In this document: piece by piece, positions 31,366 to 44,174 of the stretch
How the letters are laid out: each line of letters opens with the position of its first letter
Position numbering within the stretch: position 1 is the stretch's first letter
Assembly: GCA_027307335.1 (NCBI GenBank)
Contig: DAHUXD010000018.1
Span: 109,086 to 173,085, forward strand
From: Acidobacteriota bacterium
GTDB lineage: Bacteria; Acidobacteriota; Thermoanaerobaculia; UBA5066; Gp7-AA6
Direction of reading: 5' to 3'
DNA length: 64,000 nt
The notes under the pieces: generated by a model
The model's database searches: none
What the model saw: only the letters and a program-made list of their open reading frames with translations
What the model was told of the DNA's origin: nothing
Program-made: the position numbers and the translations under genes

Positions 31366-33202
31366 GAGCCGAGATTATCGCGATGGCTGCCGGCGTCACC
31401 CCGGGGATGCGAGCGGCCTCGCCGAGCGTCCGGGGACGGCGCCGGGTGCACTGCTCGGCCGCCTCGGTCGAGAGCCCCGGAAGGCCCGCGTACCGAAAGC
31501 CGGCCGGGATCGGCCGCGATTCGAAGGGCCTGAGCTTGTCGAGCCTCTCCTGCTCCCGGCGGATGTAACCCTCGTATCGGACCCGGTTTTCCAGGATGCG
31601 GCGCTCTTCGTCGCTCAGGGTGCCGAAGAGCTCCGGCGAGATCAGCGCCATGGATTCTACAGATAAGTCGTTTCTTTGCAATAGTTTAAATGCTGTCGTC
31701 GGGGCCGCCAGGTCGACGCCGACGGTCTCCTCGAAGAGGCGCCGATTCTCGAGGCTCGGCGTGAAGGTCCGCTCGCGCAGCCCTCGTTCGGCGTCCCGGA
31801 TCCTTTCCTCGCTTCGCATGGCCTCCGCGTACTCGCCCTCTGAAACGAGCCCGAGCCGGCGGGCATGCGGCAGGAGGCGCGGCACGACGGTGTCGACTCC
31901 GAGGAGGAGACGGTACTCCGCGCGCGCCGTGAAAAGACGGTACGGCTCCTCGAGCCCCTTCTTCGTCAGGTCGTCGACGAGGACCGCCGCGTAGGCCTCC
32001 GAGCGGTCGAGGACGAAGCCGGGCTCGTTTCGCGCGGCGAGCGCCGCATTGATGCCGGCGAGGATTCCCTGGGCGGCGGCCTCTTCGTATCCGGACGTGC
32101 CGTTGATCTGGCCCGCGAGGAAGAGTCCCGGCAGGTCGAGCGCCTCCAGCGTGAGCGCGAGCTGGTCGGGGAAGACGAAGTCGTACTCGACCGCATATCC
32201 CGGACGGATCATGCGCGCGCGCGACAGCGCCGGGATCGCCGCGAGGATCCCGCGCTGCACGTCCTCGGGCAGCGAGGTCGACAGCCCGTTGACGTAGATC
32301 TCCTCGGAATCCCAGCCGTCCGGCTCGAGGAAGAGGGTGTGCCGCTCCTTGTCGGCGAAGCGCACGATCTTGTCCTCGACCGAGGGGCAATAGCGCGGGC
32401 CGGTGCCGCGGATCTGGCCCGAGTACATCGGGCTGCGGTGGAGGTTCTCCCGGATCAGCGCGTGGACGCGCGCGTTCGTCGACGTGAGCCAGCAGAGGGC
32501 CTGGCGCCGCGGCAGCGACTTCGTCCGGAAGGAGAACGGAGCCGGCGGATCGTCGCCCTCCTGGGGCGTGCACGCGTCGTAGTCGATCGTGTCGCGGTGG
32601 AGGCGCGGGGGCGTGCCGGTCTTGAAGCGGCCCAGGCGCAGCCCGGCGCGCGCGAGGGCGCTCGAGAGTCCGCGCGCCGGAGCCTCGCCGACCCGCCCGC
32701 CCTCCGTGCGCCGCTCGCCGGTGTGCATCAGGCCGTTCAAGAACGTGCCCGTGGTGATGACGACCGTGCGCGCGAAGAGGCGCTCGCCCGATTCCTCGAT
32801 GACGCCCGCGACGCGGCCGGACTCCTCGAGAAGCGATTCCGCCATTCCCTCGACGATGGCGAGGCGCTCCGTCGCCTCGAGGCGCTCGCGGGCGAGGCGC
32901 GCGTACAGCGCGCGATCGCACTGCGCGCGCGGGCCCCATACCGCGGGGCCGCGCGAGCGGTTGAGGATGCGGAACTGGATGCCGGCGCCGTCGGCGAGCT
33001 CCCCCATCGCGCCGCCGAGCGCATCGATCTCGCGGACGAGCTGGCCCTTGGCGAGGCCGCCGATCGCCGGGTTGCAGGACATGCGCCCGATCGCGCGGAC
33101 GTCGCCCGTCAGCAGGGCCGTCCGGCAGCCCATGCCGGCGGCCGCGCGCGCGGCCTCGATGCCCGCGTGCCCGCCGCCGACGACGAGAACATCCCAGGTC
33201 AC
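31331..33202 (-). CDS. mnmG: tRNA uridine-34 carboxymethylaminomethyl enzyme MnmG (GidA)
   Basis: The protein has 623 residues from GTG 33202, the only start codon just ahead of the FAD-binding fold ([16 protein letters not shown]). Family signatures follow: [34 protein letters not shown] and [12 protein letters not shown]. MnmG with MnmE makes the cmnm5 modification at U34 of several tRNAs, using FAD, NADH and folate. The gene lies 17 bases after mnmE. A patch at ~31651-31695 near the 3' end is only ~33% GC, with TTT, AAA, CTA, TTA and GTA codons in an otherwise GC-rich gene. Confidence 0.96.
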   Translation of the reverse strand: MTWDVLVVGGGHAGIEAARAAAGMGCRTALLTGDVRAIGRMSCNPAIGGLAKGQLVREIDALGGAMGELADGAGIQFRILNRSRGPAVWGPRAQCDRALYARLARERLEATERLAIVEGMAESLLEESGRVAGVIEESGERLFARTVVITTGTFLNGLMHTGERRTEGGRVGEAPARGLSSALARAGLRLGRFKTGTPPRLHRDTIDYDACTPQEGDDPPAPFSFRTKSLPRRQALCWLTSTNARVHALIRENLHRSPMYSGQIRGTGPRYCPSVEDKIVRFADKERHTLFLEPDGWDSEEIYVNGLSTSLPEDVQRGILAAIPALSRARMIRPGYAVEYDFVFPDQLALTLEALDLPGLFLAGQINGTSGYEEAAAQGILAGINAALAARNEPGFVLDRSEAYAAVLVDDLTKKGLEEPYRLFTARAEYRLLLGVDTVVPRLLPHARRLGLVSEGEYAEAMRSEERIRDAERGLRERTFTPSLENRRLFEETVGVDLAAPTTAFKLLQRNDLSVESMALISPELFGTLSDEERRILENRVRYEGYIRREQERLDKLRPFESRPIPAGFRYAGLPGLSTEAAEQCTRRRPRTLGEAARIPGVTPAAIAIISAHVARAEGSPPG

Positions 33203-33219
33203 GGGGAAAAAGCTATCAG

Positions 33220-34620
33220 CTACTTGCCGATGCAGAACGTCGCGAACAGGTGCCGGAGCACGTCCTCCGACGTCGTCTCGCCCACGAGGTCCGCGAGTGC
33301 CGAGAGCGCGGCGTCGCAGTGGGTCGCGGCGTACTCCGGCGACGTTCCGTTCCCGAGCGCGACGAGCGCGTCCCGAGCGGCGTCGCGCGCGCGGGCGACG
33401 AGATCGGCCTGGCGTCGCGTCCCGAGCATCTCCGACGCGCTCTCGGTGCTCACCTCGGCCGCGACGAGCTCGGTCAAGAGACGGCGCAGCGTCTCGCCCG
33501 CATGGGGATGGAGCCCGCAGACGAGAACGGCCCCGTCGGGAAGAGCGCCGGCGCCGCTCCCGAGCCGGTCCGCATCGGCGGCGAGCCGGTCGGCTCCGGC
33601 GCCGAGCCGGTCCGCCTTGTTCGCGACGAGAAGGCGCGGCCGTCCCTCGAGACGCGCGAGCGCGTCGGCGTCCTCCTCGGCGAAACCCCCGGCCACATCG
33701 AACACGTAGAACACCGCGTCGGCCCGCTCGCCCTCCGCGTGCGCGCGCGAAACGCCGATCGATTCGATCCGATCCTCCGTCGCGCGGAGTCCCGCCGTGT
33801 CGACGAGAGTGACCGCCACCCCGCCGAGATCCACCTCGGCCTCGAGGGTGTCGCGGGTCGTGCCCGGCACCTCGGTGACGATCGCGCGGTCGCGGCCGAG
33901 GAGGGCGTTGAAGAGCGTCGACTTCCCCGCGTTCGGCCGGCCCAGGATCGCGACCCGGCAGCCGTGCGACAGGAGCCGTCCGGCTCGCCAGGTGGATGCA
34001 AGGCGATCGAGCGCGTCCGCCGCCTCGCGCAGCTCTGCCGCGACTTCGGGCGGCGGCGCCTCGCCGACGTCGTCCGCGAAGTCGATCGAGGCCGTCAGCC
34101 CCGCCGCGGCGGAGAGCAGGCGCTCGCGGACCCGGCTCACGCGCGCGGAGAGCGCCCCCGCCAGGCGCCGGGCCGACGCGAGCGCCGCCGCCGGTGTCCT
34201 CGACTCGATCAAGTCGCGCACCGCCTCCGCGCGCACGAGATCGATCCGGCCCGAGCGGAACGCCCGCTCGGTGAACTCCCCCGGCCGGGCCGGCCTCGCG
34301 CCGCCCGCCATCGCGGCGTCGAGCAACCGTGAGAGCGCGACGGGGCTGCCGTGCATCGAGATCTCGACGAGGTCCTCGCCGGTCGGCGAGGATGCCGTCG
34401 GGAAGAGCGTCACGACCGCCTCGTCGATGGCGGCGCCGTCGTCGGCATGGAGGACCGCCACGATCGGGCGGCGGGCGGGAATCGGGTCGGGGAGACGGGG
34501 CGCGAGCCGGCGGGCGATCGAAGCCGCGAGGCAACCCGTGATCCTCAGGACCGCGAGCGCCGAGCGGCCCGCGGGCGTCGCCGGCGCGACGATCGTGTCG
34601 AGGACCGCGGAGTCGACCAC
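33220..34620 (-). CDS. mnmE: tRNA-modification GTPase MnmE (TrmE)
   Basis: The protein has 466 residues from GTG 34620, overlapping the jag stop by 1 base. The N-terminal folate-binding domain is followed by a G domain with G1 GRPNAGKST (227-235), DTAG (274-277) and NKAD (334-337). The C-terminal CIGK motif (last four residues) needed for activity is intact. Just after NKAD there is an extra repetitive stretch ([19 protein letters not shown], 336-354) whose codons repeat GAGCCGGTC. It looks like a slippage-born expansion in a surface loop. Confidence 0.96.
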   Translation of the reverse strand: MVDSAVLDTIVAPATPAGRSALAVLRITGCLAASIARRLAPRLPDPIPARRPIVAVLHADDGAAIDEAVVTLFPTASSPTGEDLVEISMHGSPVALSRLLDAAMAGGARPARPGEFTERAFRSGRIDLVRAEAVRDLIESRTPAAALASARRLAGALSARVSRVRERLLSAAAGLTASIDFADDVGEAPPPEVAAELREAADALDRLASTWRAGRLLSHGCRVAILGRPNAGKSTLFNALLGRDRAIVTEVPGTTRDTLEAEVDLGGVAVTLVDTAGLRATEDRIESIGVSRAHAEGERADAVFYVFDVAGGFAEEDADALARLEGRPRLLVANKADRLGAGADRLAADADRLGSGAGALPDGAVLVCGLHPHAGETLRRLLTELVAAEVSTESASEMLGTRRQADLVARARDAARDALVALGNGTSPEYAATHCDAALSALADLVGETTSEDVLRHLFATFCIGK

Positions 34621-35336
34621 TACCGCTTCAGCCGGACCTCGACGCGCTTCAGGAACCCGTCCCCCTCGCTCTCCGTCTCGAGCTCCGGATCCTCGGAGAG
34701 CGCGAGGTGAACCAGGCGCCGCTCCCAGGGCGCGAGCGGCGGGAGCAGCTGCGGCCGCTGCGTGCGGCGGACCTCGTCCGCGGAGGTGCGCGCGAGCTCC
34801 TCGAGCGCCTCCTTGCGGTGCATGCGGAAGTTCTCGGCGTCCAGACGCGGATGGACCGGCAGGCCCATGCGCTTCGACGCGATGCGGCCGACGAGAACCT
34901 CGAGCCCGGTGAGTCCCTCGCCCTTGTTCGCGAGCAGCGGCTCGACGTCGTCGCCGATGAGCTCGAAGAGCATTTCCTCGTCGCCCGAAGCGCGGCGGCG
35001 CGTCTCGATGTTGAGCCCGGCGGCGGAGAGCAGCTCGGTCAGGGTCGCCTCGGCCACCGCGACCGCGTCGACCTCGGTCGCGGGCGGCGCTGCGGCCGGC
35101 GATGGCGCCGGTGGCTCCGCTTCCGGCCGGCGGCTCCGCTCGGCGGCTTCGGGCTGCGGCGCCCGGGGCTCGGGGGTCCGGATTCCGCCGTCCTCCACCT
35201 CGATCTCCACGACGCGGCCGCCCCAGAAGGCCTTCTCGTCGCGGATGACGGTGTAGCGGATCTCCTCGGGGGATTTCCCGAGGGCCTTCGCCGCGGCGGC
35301 GACCGCGTCCTGTTCCGTCCTGGCCTCGTATCTCAT
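34620..35336 (-). CDS. jag: KH/R3H RNA-binding protein Jag (KhpB/EloR)
   Basis: The protein has 238 residues. Jag-N at the start ([19 protein letters not shown], with a GG..VEIEV end) is followed by a Pro/Ala-rich linker (~50-88). A KH domain (~90-165; [15 protein letters not shown] is the nucleic-acid loop) and an R3H domain (~175-238; [17 protein letters not shown]) come next. Jag binds RNA and in Gram-positive species controls cell elongation. It lies 16 bases after yidC, as usual in this gene order. Confidence 0.93.
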   Translation of the reverse strand: MRYEARTEQDAVAAAAKALGKSPEEIRYTVIRDEKAFWGGRVVEIEVEDGGIRTPEPRAPQPEAAERSRRPEAEPPAPSPAAAPPATEVDAVAVAEATLTELLSAAGLNIETRRRASGDEEMLFELIGDDVEPLLANKGEGLTGLEVLVGRIASKRMGLPVHPRLDAENFRMHRKEALEELARTSADEVRRTQRPQLLPPLAPWERRLVHLALSEDPELETESEGDGFLKRVEVRLKR

Positions 35337-35352
35337 GGGCGTCTCCCCGACC

Positions 35353-36993
35353 TCACGCGCGCGCCTGCTTGAGCGCCTTTGCGCCCTTGCCCGGCGGCGT
35401 GGGGTCGTCCTCCTTCACGATGCGGTTCATCACCAGCTGCTGCACGATCGTCAACAGGTTCGAGAACAGCCAGTAGAGCACCAGTCCCGAGGGCATGTCC
35501 TTCAGGAAGAAGCCCCACAGGACCGGCATGAACATGAAGACCTTCTTCTGCGCGGGGTCCATCGTCGACGGCGTCATCGCCTGCTGCGCGTACATCGAGA
35601 CGATCATCAGGACGACGAGCACGTACGTCGAGTCGATCGCGGAGAGGTCGTGGATCCACAGGAAAAACGGCGCGTGGCGCAGCTCGATCGTGCGCGACAG
35701 CACGTTGTAGAACGCGACGAGGATCGGCAGCTGCAGGATGATCGGCAGGCAGCCGCTCATCGGGTTGTAGCCCTCCGCCTGATAGAGAGCCATCAGCTCC
35801 ATGTTCATCTTCTGCCGCTGCTGCGAGTCGGTCTTCGCCTTCTTGTACTTGTCGCGGATCGCGTTCATCTTCGGCGCGAGCTTCTGCATCTTCTTCATCG
35901 AGACGTAGCTCTTGGCCGTCAGCGGGAAGAGCACGAGGCGGATCAGGAACGTGACGGCGAGGATCGCGAGCCCCCAGTTGCCGACCACGCCGTAGCTCTG
36001 CTTCAGGAGCCACAGGAGGGGCCGCGCGAGGATGCCGTACCAGCCGAAGTCGACCGTGCGCTCGAGGCCGAGGCCGTAGCTCTCGAGGATCGTCACGTCC
36101 TTCGGGCCGAAGAACGCCGACGCCTCGAGCGTCGCCGGACCGCCGACCTCGGTCGCCACCTCGAACGCCGGCTTCGCCGCGGGCTGGGGCAGCGGGAGCG
36201 CCACGACGCGGGCGGTCGCGGCACTCCGCGGGATCACGGCCTCGAGGAAGTAGTTGTCCTCGATGCCCGCGAAGGAGCGCGGCGGGACCGCGAAGGAGTC
36301 CTTGTCCGTGACCTTGTCGGCCCGAACGACCTTCAGCCCGTCGGACGCCGCGACGACGGCCGACGCGGGCATCACGTAGCGCGAACCCCGCTCGGCCTCG
36401 GTCGGATTGCGCAGCCCCGGGCCGACGACGACGCCGTAGGCCCCGCCGTTCACGGAGACCTTCAGGTCGAACAGGTATCCCCTGGCGATCCGGATCTCCT
36501 TGACGACCGACACGCTCGCGTCCGCGTAGCGGAAACGCACCACCGAGTCCGACTCGCGCTCGACGACGAAAAGGGCCTGCGCGACCTTCTTCGTGGTCGC
36601 GGCGTCGCCCCGGAAATCGAGCGAGAGCGGGCGCGGCATCTCGGGAGGAAGCGCGCGAACGAGCTCGAGCGGTCTCTTCTGCTCGTCGAAGTGGCTGGTC
36701 AGGACGAAGGAGGTCAGCGCGGCGCCGCGGTTTGAGAACGTCGCACGGAAGACGCCGTTCGAGAGCGTCGTCAGGGTCTCGGTCTCGGCGCTCGCCGGCG
36801 GCGGCAGCGCCGCGGGTGGGGCGGAGGCGATCTCCGATCCGGAGCCCTCGCCGGACGGCGACGGCGACGAAGCCACCGCCGCGGGCGTCGGAACGGGATG
36901 GGTCGGGCGGCGCGGCGGCTTCGGCCCGATCCACTCCCAGAGAAGGAGCACGCCGAGCGACAGCGCGGCCGCGACGAGAAGACGACGTTCCAT
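35353..36993 (-). CDS. yidC: Membrane protein insertase YidC (Gram-negative type)
   Basis: The protein has 546 residues. I chose ATG 36993, sharing its A with the yidD stop (TGATG). An N-terminal membrane helix (4-21) precedes a Pro-rich linker and a large periplasmic P1 domain (~75-312), the mark of Gram-negative-type YidC. The five-helix insertase core follows (~320-525) with the essential groove arginine R352 in TFLIRLVLFPL, then the coiled-coil loop and GLVLYWLFSNLL. YidC inserts membrane proteins with or without SecYEG. Confidence 0.96.
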   Translation of the reverse strand: MERRLLVAAALSLGVLLLWEWIGPKPPRRPTHPVPTPAAVASSPSPSGEGSGSEIASAPPAALPPPASAETETLTTLSNGVFRATFSNRGAALTSFVLTSHFDEQKRPLELVRALPPEMPRPLSLDFRGDAATTKKVAQALFVVERESDSVVRFRYADASVSVVKEIRIARGYLFDLKVSVNGGAYGVVVGPGLRNPTEAERGSRYVMPASAVVAASDGLKVVRADKVTDKDSFAVPPRSFAGIEDNYFLEAVIPRSAATARVVALPLPQPAAKPAFEVATEVGGPATLEASAFFGPKDVTILESYGLGLERTVDFGWYGILARPLLWLLKQSYGVVGNWGLAILAVTFLIRLVLFPLTAKSYVSMKKMQKLAPKMNAIRDKYKKAKTDSQQRQKMNMELMALYQAEGYNPMSGCLPIILQLPILVAFYNVLSRTIELRHAPFFLWIHDLSAIDSTYVLVVLMIVSMYAQQAMTPSTMDPAQKKVFMFMPVLWGFFLKDMPSGLVLYWLFSNLLTIVQQLVMNRIVKEDDPTPPGKGAKALKQARA

Positions 36994-37211
36994 CAGGGCA
37001 CCGGATCCAATCCGCCCGGATGGAACGGGTGACACCGGAGGAGGCGGCGGCCCGCCAGACCCAGCCCGCGCGCGAGGCCATGGCGCTCGATCGCCTCCCG
37101 CGCGTAGACGGAGCAGGTCGGCTCGAAGCGGCAGGCCCGCGGCAGAAACGGCGAGAGGAAGCGCTTGTAGAAGCCGAGCACCGCGACGGCCGCGCGCGCC
37201 GCGCGGGTCAC
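36993..37211 (-). CDS. yidD: Membrane protein insertion efficiency factor YidD
   Basis: The protein has 72 residues from GTG 37211, overlapping the rnpA stop by 4 bases (GTGA). Family hallmarks are [32 protein letters not shown], and [14 protein letters not shown]. YidD assists YidC/SecYEG insertion. A longer frame to 37514 covers rnpA in another frame and is not used. Confidence 0.9.
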   Translation of the reverse strand: MTRAARAAVAVLGFYKRFLSPFLPRACRFEPTCSVYAREAIERHGLARGLGLAGRRLLRCHPFHPGGLDPVP

Positions 37212-37588
37212 GGCCGCGGCAGACGCGAAGACGCGCGGCGCACCGCGTCCGCGAAGTCCTCCGAGAGCTCCTGGAAAGACGCCCGCGACGCCGAGGGACG
37301 CGCGTTCACGACGATCGACAGCGGCACGCCGCCGAAGAGACCGCGCCCGCGCCGGAAGATCTCCCGCAGGCGCCGCCGCACCCGGTTGCGGTCGACGGCG
37401 GAGCCGACGCGACGCGGCACCGAGATCCCGAGCCGCGGACGCGAGCCCCCGGCCGTCGGAAGGAGGAAGACCTGGACGTGTCGCCCGGATACGCGCACCC
37501 CGGAGGCGTAGCACTCTTCGAATTCCCTGCGTTTTCGGAGGCGGTCGTCCCGGGAGAAGCCCTCGGAGACGGCCGGGCTCGAGTTCAC
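37208..37588 (-). CDS. rnpA: Ribonuclease P protein component
   Basis: The protein has 126 residues from GTG 37588, overlapping the rpmH stop (GTGA). [18 protein letters not shown] and the RNR region ([18 protein letters not shown]) are the family signature. RnpA is the protein cofactor of RNase P, which matures tRNA 5' ends. A much longer frame upstream runs through rpmH and the origin in a wrong frame. Confidence 0.94.
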   Translation of the reverse strand: MNSSPAVSEGFSRDDRLRKRREFEECYASGVRVSGRHVQVFLLPTAGGSRPRLGISVPRRVGSAVDRNRVRRRLREIFRRGRGLFGGVPLSIVVNARPSASRASFQELSEDFADAVRRASSRLPRP

Positions 37589-37719
37589 ACCGTGAGTCTT
37601 TTGCGCCCCTTGCGGCGGCGGGCCGACAGAACGGCCCGACCCGCGCGCGTCCGCATGCGAACGAGAAAACCGTGCGTGCGCTTGCGGCGCCGATTGTTGG
37701 GCTGGTAGGTGCGCTTCAT
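37585..37719 (-). CDS. rpmH: Ribosomal protein bL34
   Basis: The protein has 44 residues, the normal length, starting [18 protein letters not shown] and ending [11 protein letters not shown]. It is the first gene on the minus-strand side of the origin. It overlaps rnpA by 4 bases. A good sigma70-type promoter lies immediately upstream. Confidence 0.97.
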   Translation of the reverse strand: MKRTYQPNNRRRKRTHGFLVRMRTRAGRAVLSARRRKGRKRLTV

Positions 37720-37730
37720 AAAGAGCCGGA

Positions 37731-37759
37731 ATGCTAGGTGCGGGGGGGCGAGAAGTCAA
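37731..37759 (-). promoter_or_regulatory. Sigma70-type promoter of rpmH operon
   Basis: On the minus strand, TTGACT (37759-37754) and TAGCAT (37736-37731) are separated by exactly 17 bases. Transcription would start ~37724, only ~5 bases from the rpmH ATG, so the mRNA may be nearly leaderless. Confidence 0.65.
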
Positions 37760-37916
37760 GAAAGATCGCCCGACGCGGATCGCCGATCGCGGGCTGCGAC
37801 CACGGAACCTCTTTTCGGCCGCCGGCCTTCCGCCATCTTCGGTCGAGCCCGTATCGGGGGATCTCGCATCCCGGCCCAATAGGCATATACTCCCGCCCCC
37901 CGAGTCCACGCGAGGC

Positions 37917-37947
37917 TTCCACACCTGTGGAAATCCCTGTGGAAATC
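37917..37947 (+). promoter_or_regulatory. DnaA-box-like repeats before dnaA
   Basis: A perfect tandem 12-mer CCTGTGGAAATC (37924-37935, 37936-37947) has TGTGGAAAT in each unit. A reverse TTCCACA (37917-37923) precedes it. Each is close to the DnaA box TGTGGATAA/TTATCCACA, with two mismatches for the forward repeats. The repeats lie 12 bases before the dnaA ATG, where autoregulatory or origin DnaA boxes are common. Confidence 0.65.
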
Positions 37948-37958
37948 GAAGGGACGCC

Positions 37959-39275
37959 ATGACGGAGATCTGGTCCTCGATCGTCAAACAGCTCGAGGGG
38001 AAGCTCGACTCGAAGGAGCTGAAGACCTGGTTCGGCCCGACGCGCCAGGTCGCCTTCGACCCTGCCCCCGGTGCGGGCGTTCTGACCGTCGCCGTTCCCT
38101 CCCGCGTCTTCGCGGACTGGATCGAGTCCCGGCACGGAGGCCTCCTCGCCCGCGAGGCCGCCGGCGTGGGCTTCCCCGACCTCTCGATCCGTTTCGAGTC
38201 CGCGGTCGCGGAGGCGGCCGAGGCCGCCGCGGCGCCCCCGACCGCTCCCACCGGGCGCGTCACGGCGGCAAACCCGCGGTTCACCTTCGAGAACTTCGTC
38301 GTCGGCTCCTCGAACCAGTTCGCCCCCGCGGCCGCGCGCGCGGTCGCCGAAACGCCCTCCCGCTCCTACAACCCTCTCTTCCTCTACGGCGGCGTTGGCC
38401 TCGGGAAGACCCACCTGATGCACGCGATCGCCCAGGAGGTCCTGCAGCGCACTCCCGACGCGCGCGTGCTCTACCTCTCCGCCGAGCGGTTCTTGAACGA
38501 CCTGATCAACGCGCTGCGCTTCGAGAAGATGCACGAGTTCAAGCGCCGCTATCGGGAGCTTGACGTGCTCCTCATGGACGACGTGCAGTTCATCGCCGGC
38601 AAGGACTCGACCCAGGAGGAGTTCTTTCACACGTTCAACGCGCTGCACGACGCCCAGAAGCAGATCGTCGTCACCTCCGACGCCCTGCCGAAGGAGATCC
38701 CGACGCTCGAGGAGCGCCTGAGGTCGCGCTTCGAGTGGGGCCTGATCGCCGACATCCAGCCGCCCGACCTCGAGATGAAGGTCGCGATCATCCGCAAGAA
38801 GGCCGCGGCCGAGAAGATCGAGGTTCCAAACGACGTGGCCCTGTTCATCGCCGGGACGGTCAAGTCGAACGTCCGGGAGCTCGAGGGAAGGCTGAACCGG
38901 GTCCTCGCCTTCTCCTCCCTGACGGGCAAGCCCCTGTCGGTCGAGCTCGCCAGGGAGACCCTCCGGGACATCGTCGGGACCGAGGAGCAGCGGGCCGTCC
39001 CGGCCGAGATCCTGAAGACGGTCGCCACCCATTACGGGCTCCGGGTCTCCGACATGAAGGCCCGCTCGAACGCCAAGCCGGTCGCCTTTCCCCGCCAGGT
39101 GGCGATGTACCTCTGCCGCAAGCTGACGAACCTGTCGTACCCCGAGATCGGGCGCCTCTTCAACGACAAGCACCACTCGACGGTCATGCACTCGGTCGAG
39201 AAGATCGAGCGCATGATCGAAGACGATCAGGATTTCCGCAGGATCGTCGACGGATTTCTGCAACCCTATCGCTGA
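37959..39275 (+). CDS. dnaA: Chromosomal replication initiator DnaA
   Basis: The protein has 438 residues; GAAGGGA precedes ATG 37959. Domain I (1-~80) is followed by an Ala/Pro linker (~83-100) and the AAA+ domain. Walker A GGVGLGKT is at 144-151 and Walker B is in DVLLMDDVQFI. Domain IV ends with the DNA-binding signature FNDKHHSTVMHSVEKI. DnaA-ATP opens the origin. A longer upstream frame would run through the promoter and repeats and lacks homology. It is the first plus-strand gene of the region; the gene order changes strand here. Confidence 0.97.
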   Translation: MTEIWSSIVKQLEGKLDSKELKTWFGPTRQVAFDPAPGAGVLTVAVPSRVFADWIESRHGGLLAREAAGVGFPDLSIRFESAVAEAAEAAAAPPTAPTGRVTAANPRFTFENFVVGSSNQFAPAAARAVAETPSRSYNPLFLYGGVGLGKTHLMHAIAQEVLQRTPDARVLYLSAERFLNDLINALRFEKMHEFKRRYRELDVLLMDDVQFIAGKDSTQEEFFHTFNALHDAQKQIVVTSDALPKEIPTLEERLRSRFEWGLIADIQPPDLEMKVAIIRKKAAAEKIEVPNDVALFIAGTVKSNVRELEGRLNRVLAFSSLTGKPLSVELARETLRDIVGTEEQRAVPAEILKTVATHYGLRVSDMKARSNAKPVAFPRQVAMYLCRKLTNLSYPEIGRLFNDKHHSTVMHSVEKIERMIEDDQDFRRIVDGFLQPYR

Positions 39276-39503
39276 CGATTCCCGCCGCACCCTCGGTTTT
39301 CCGCTCCGCGGTTTTCCGCACGTCGCGAGCGCCTCGCGAGCCCGCGTGAATCTGTGGACGCGCGACGACGGGATCCGCAGACGGAGGGTGCATTTCAGGC
39401 CCATTTTTATTGGGTTTTTTCGACGTCCGCGATTCTTGCGTAACCCTACGATTACGGTTAAATGTGATAGACTTTTTTCCTTGTTCGGAGGTGGGAAAAC
39501 CCG
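39276..39503. other. dnaA-dnaN spacer with AT-rich blocks, candidate oriC/DUE
   Basis: These 228 bases hold two AT-rich blocks, 39402-39420 (ATTTTTATTGGGTTTTTT region) and ~39441-39482, in an otherwise very GC-rich window. A TGTGGA core occurs at 39354. GCGGTTTTCCGC-like sequence is near 39311. The strand switch of genes, dnaA next door and parS nearby support an origin here or in the rpmH-dnaA gap. Confidence 0.55.
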
Positions 39504-40616
39504 ATGGAATTGACGCTTCGCCGGGGGGATTTTCTGAATGAGCTCACGCTCATGCAGGGAGTCGTCGAGAGAAAAAACACGATTCCGATCCTCTCGAACA
39601 TCCTCCTGCGCGCCTCCGATGGACACCTGAGTTTCACGTCGACGGACCTCGACTTGACCCTCCTCTCCCAGGCCGCGGCGAAGGTCTCCCGGCCGGGCTC
39701 GGTGACCGTTCCGGCGCGCAAGCTCTTCGACCTGATCCGGAACCTGCCGGAGGCGGACGTCGCCCTGAAGCTCATGGAAAACCACTACCTGGGGGTGACC
39801 TGCGAGCGGTCGAATTTCCGCCTCGTCGCCCAGCCCTCGGAGGACTTTCCGACGGTGCCGAAGGTCGAGGCGAAGAAAGGGGTCTCGTTCCCGCTCGACC
39901 TATGGAAACGACTGACCCGTAAAGTTTTGTACGCCGTTTCGGCCGAGGAGACCCGGTTCCAGCTCATGGGTGCGCTGCTGAAGGACAAGGGTAAGGAGTT
40001 CGAGCTCGTGGCGACCGACGGCCACCGGCTCGCCCTGATCGACTTCCCGAAGGAGGATGCCAAGGCGACCCTGCCGAACGTCCTCATTCCGAAGAAGGCG
40101 CTCGCCGAGATCCTGAAGATGGACGGCGGGGAAGACGCTCGCGTCGAGATCCGCCATTCGGAGAATCACCTGCTCTTCACCGTCGGCAACCGCCAGCTGA
40201 TCGCGCGGCTGCTCGACGTCAACTTCCCCGACTACGAGAAGATCCTCTCGAAGTCGAACGACCGGGTCGCGATCGCGCCGACGACCGCGTGTCAGGCCGC
40301 GATCCGGCGCGTCGCGCTCTTCTCCTCCGAGCGCTCGCGCGGCGTGAAGCTCTCATTCGAGAAGAATCTCCTCACGGTCGCCTCCGCGAGCCAGGAGCTC
40401 GGCGAGGGCACGGAGACGCTCGACGTCGACTTCGACGGCGAGCCGCTGTCGATCGGTCTGAACGCCCAGTACCTGTTGGAGTTCCTCGAGGAGGCGGAGT
40501 CGGCCAGCGTCCGGCTCGAGCTGAAGGACGAAAACACGCAGTGCCTGTGTCAGCCGGAGGGCGGCATCGAGGGAGCGTCGCGTTACACGTACGTCGTGAT
40601 GCCGATGCGGCTCTGA
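39504..40616 (+). CDS. dnaN: DNA polymerase III beta subunit (sliding clamp)
   Basis: The protein has 370 residues. The start MELTLRRGDFLNELTLMQGV with ERKNTIPILSNILL is typical of the clamp's first domain. Three clamp domains of similar length follow, and the family C-terminal VMPMRL is intact. The clamp tethers polymerase to DNA. A GGAGG lies ~13 bases upstream. Confidence 0.97.
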   Translation: MELTLRRGDFLNELTLMQGVVERKNTIPILSNILLRASDGHLSFTSTDLDLTLLSQAAAKVSRPGSVTVPARKLFDLIRNLPEADVALKLMENHYLGVTCERSNFRLVAQPSEDFPTVPKVEAKKGVSFPLDLWKRLTRKVLYAVSAEETRFQLMGALLKDKGKEFELVATDGHRLALIDFPKEDAKATLPNVLIPKKALAEILKMDGGEDARVEIRHSENHLLFTVGNRQLIARLLDVNFPDYEKILSKSNDRVAIAPTTACQAAIRRVALFSSERSRGVKLSFEKNLLTVASASQELGEGTETLDVDFDGEPLSIGLNAQYLLEFLEEAESASVRLELKDENTQCLCQPEGGIEGASRYTYVVMPMRL

Positions 40617-40632
40617 CCGGCAAGGGAACCGA

Positions 40633-44167
<3,535 letters not shown>

Positions 44168-44174
44168 ACGAGAC

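Noticed and set aside
36993..37514. Longer version of yidD (173 codons)
   Set aside because: The first ~100 codons are rnpA in another frame; YidD proteins are ~70-90 residues and GTG 37211 gives the exact family start.
37731..37958. N-terminal extension of dnaA by ~76 codons
   Set aside because: It would cover the promoter and DnaA-box-like repeats and has no DnaA domain I similarity; ATG 37959 has a proper ribosome site.
37208..38284. Long extension of rnpA through rpmH and into dnaA
   Set aside because: RnpA is normally ~120 residues, and the GTG at 37588 overlaps the rpmH stop as other junctions here do. The extension has no homology to the family.
39440..39480. dnaN promoter from TTGCGT-17-TAAATG
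   Set aside because: Each hexamer matches only three consensus positions, so I list the region only as an AT-rich candidate origin block.
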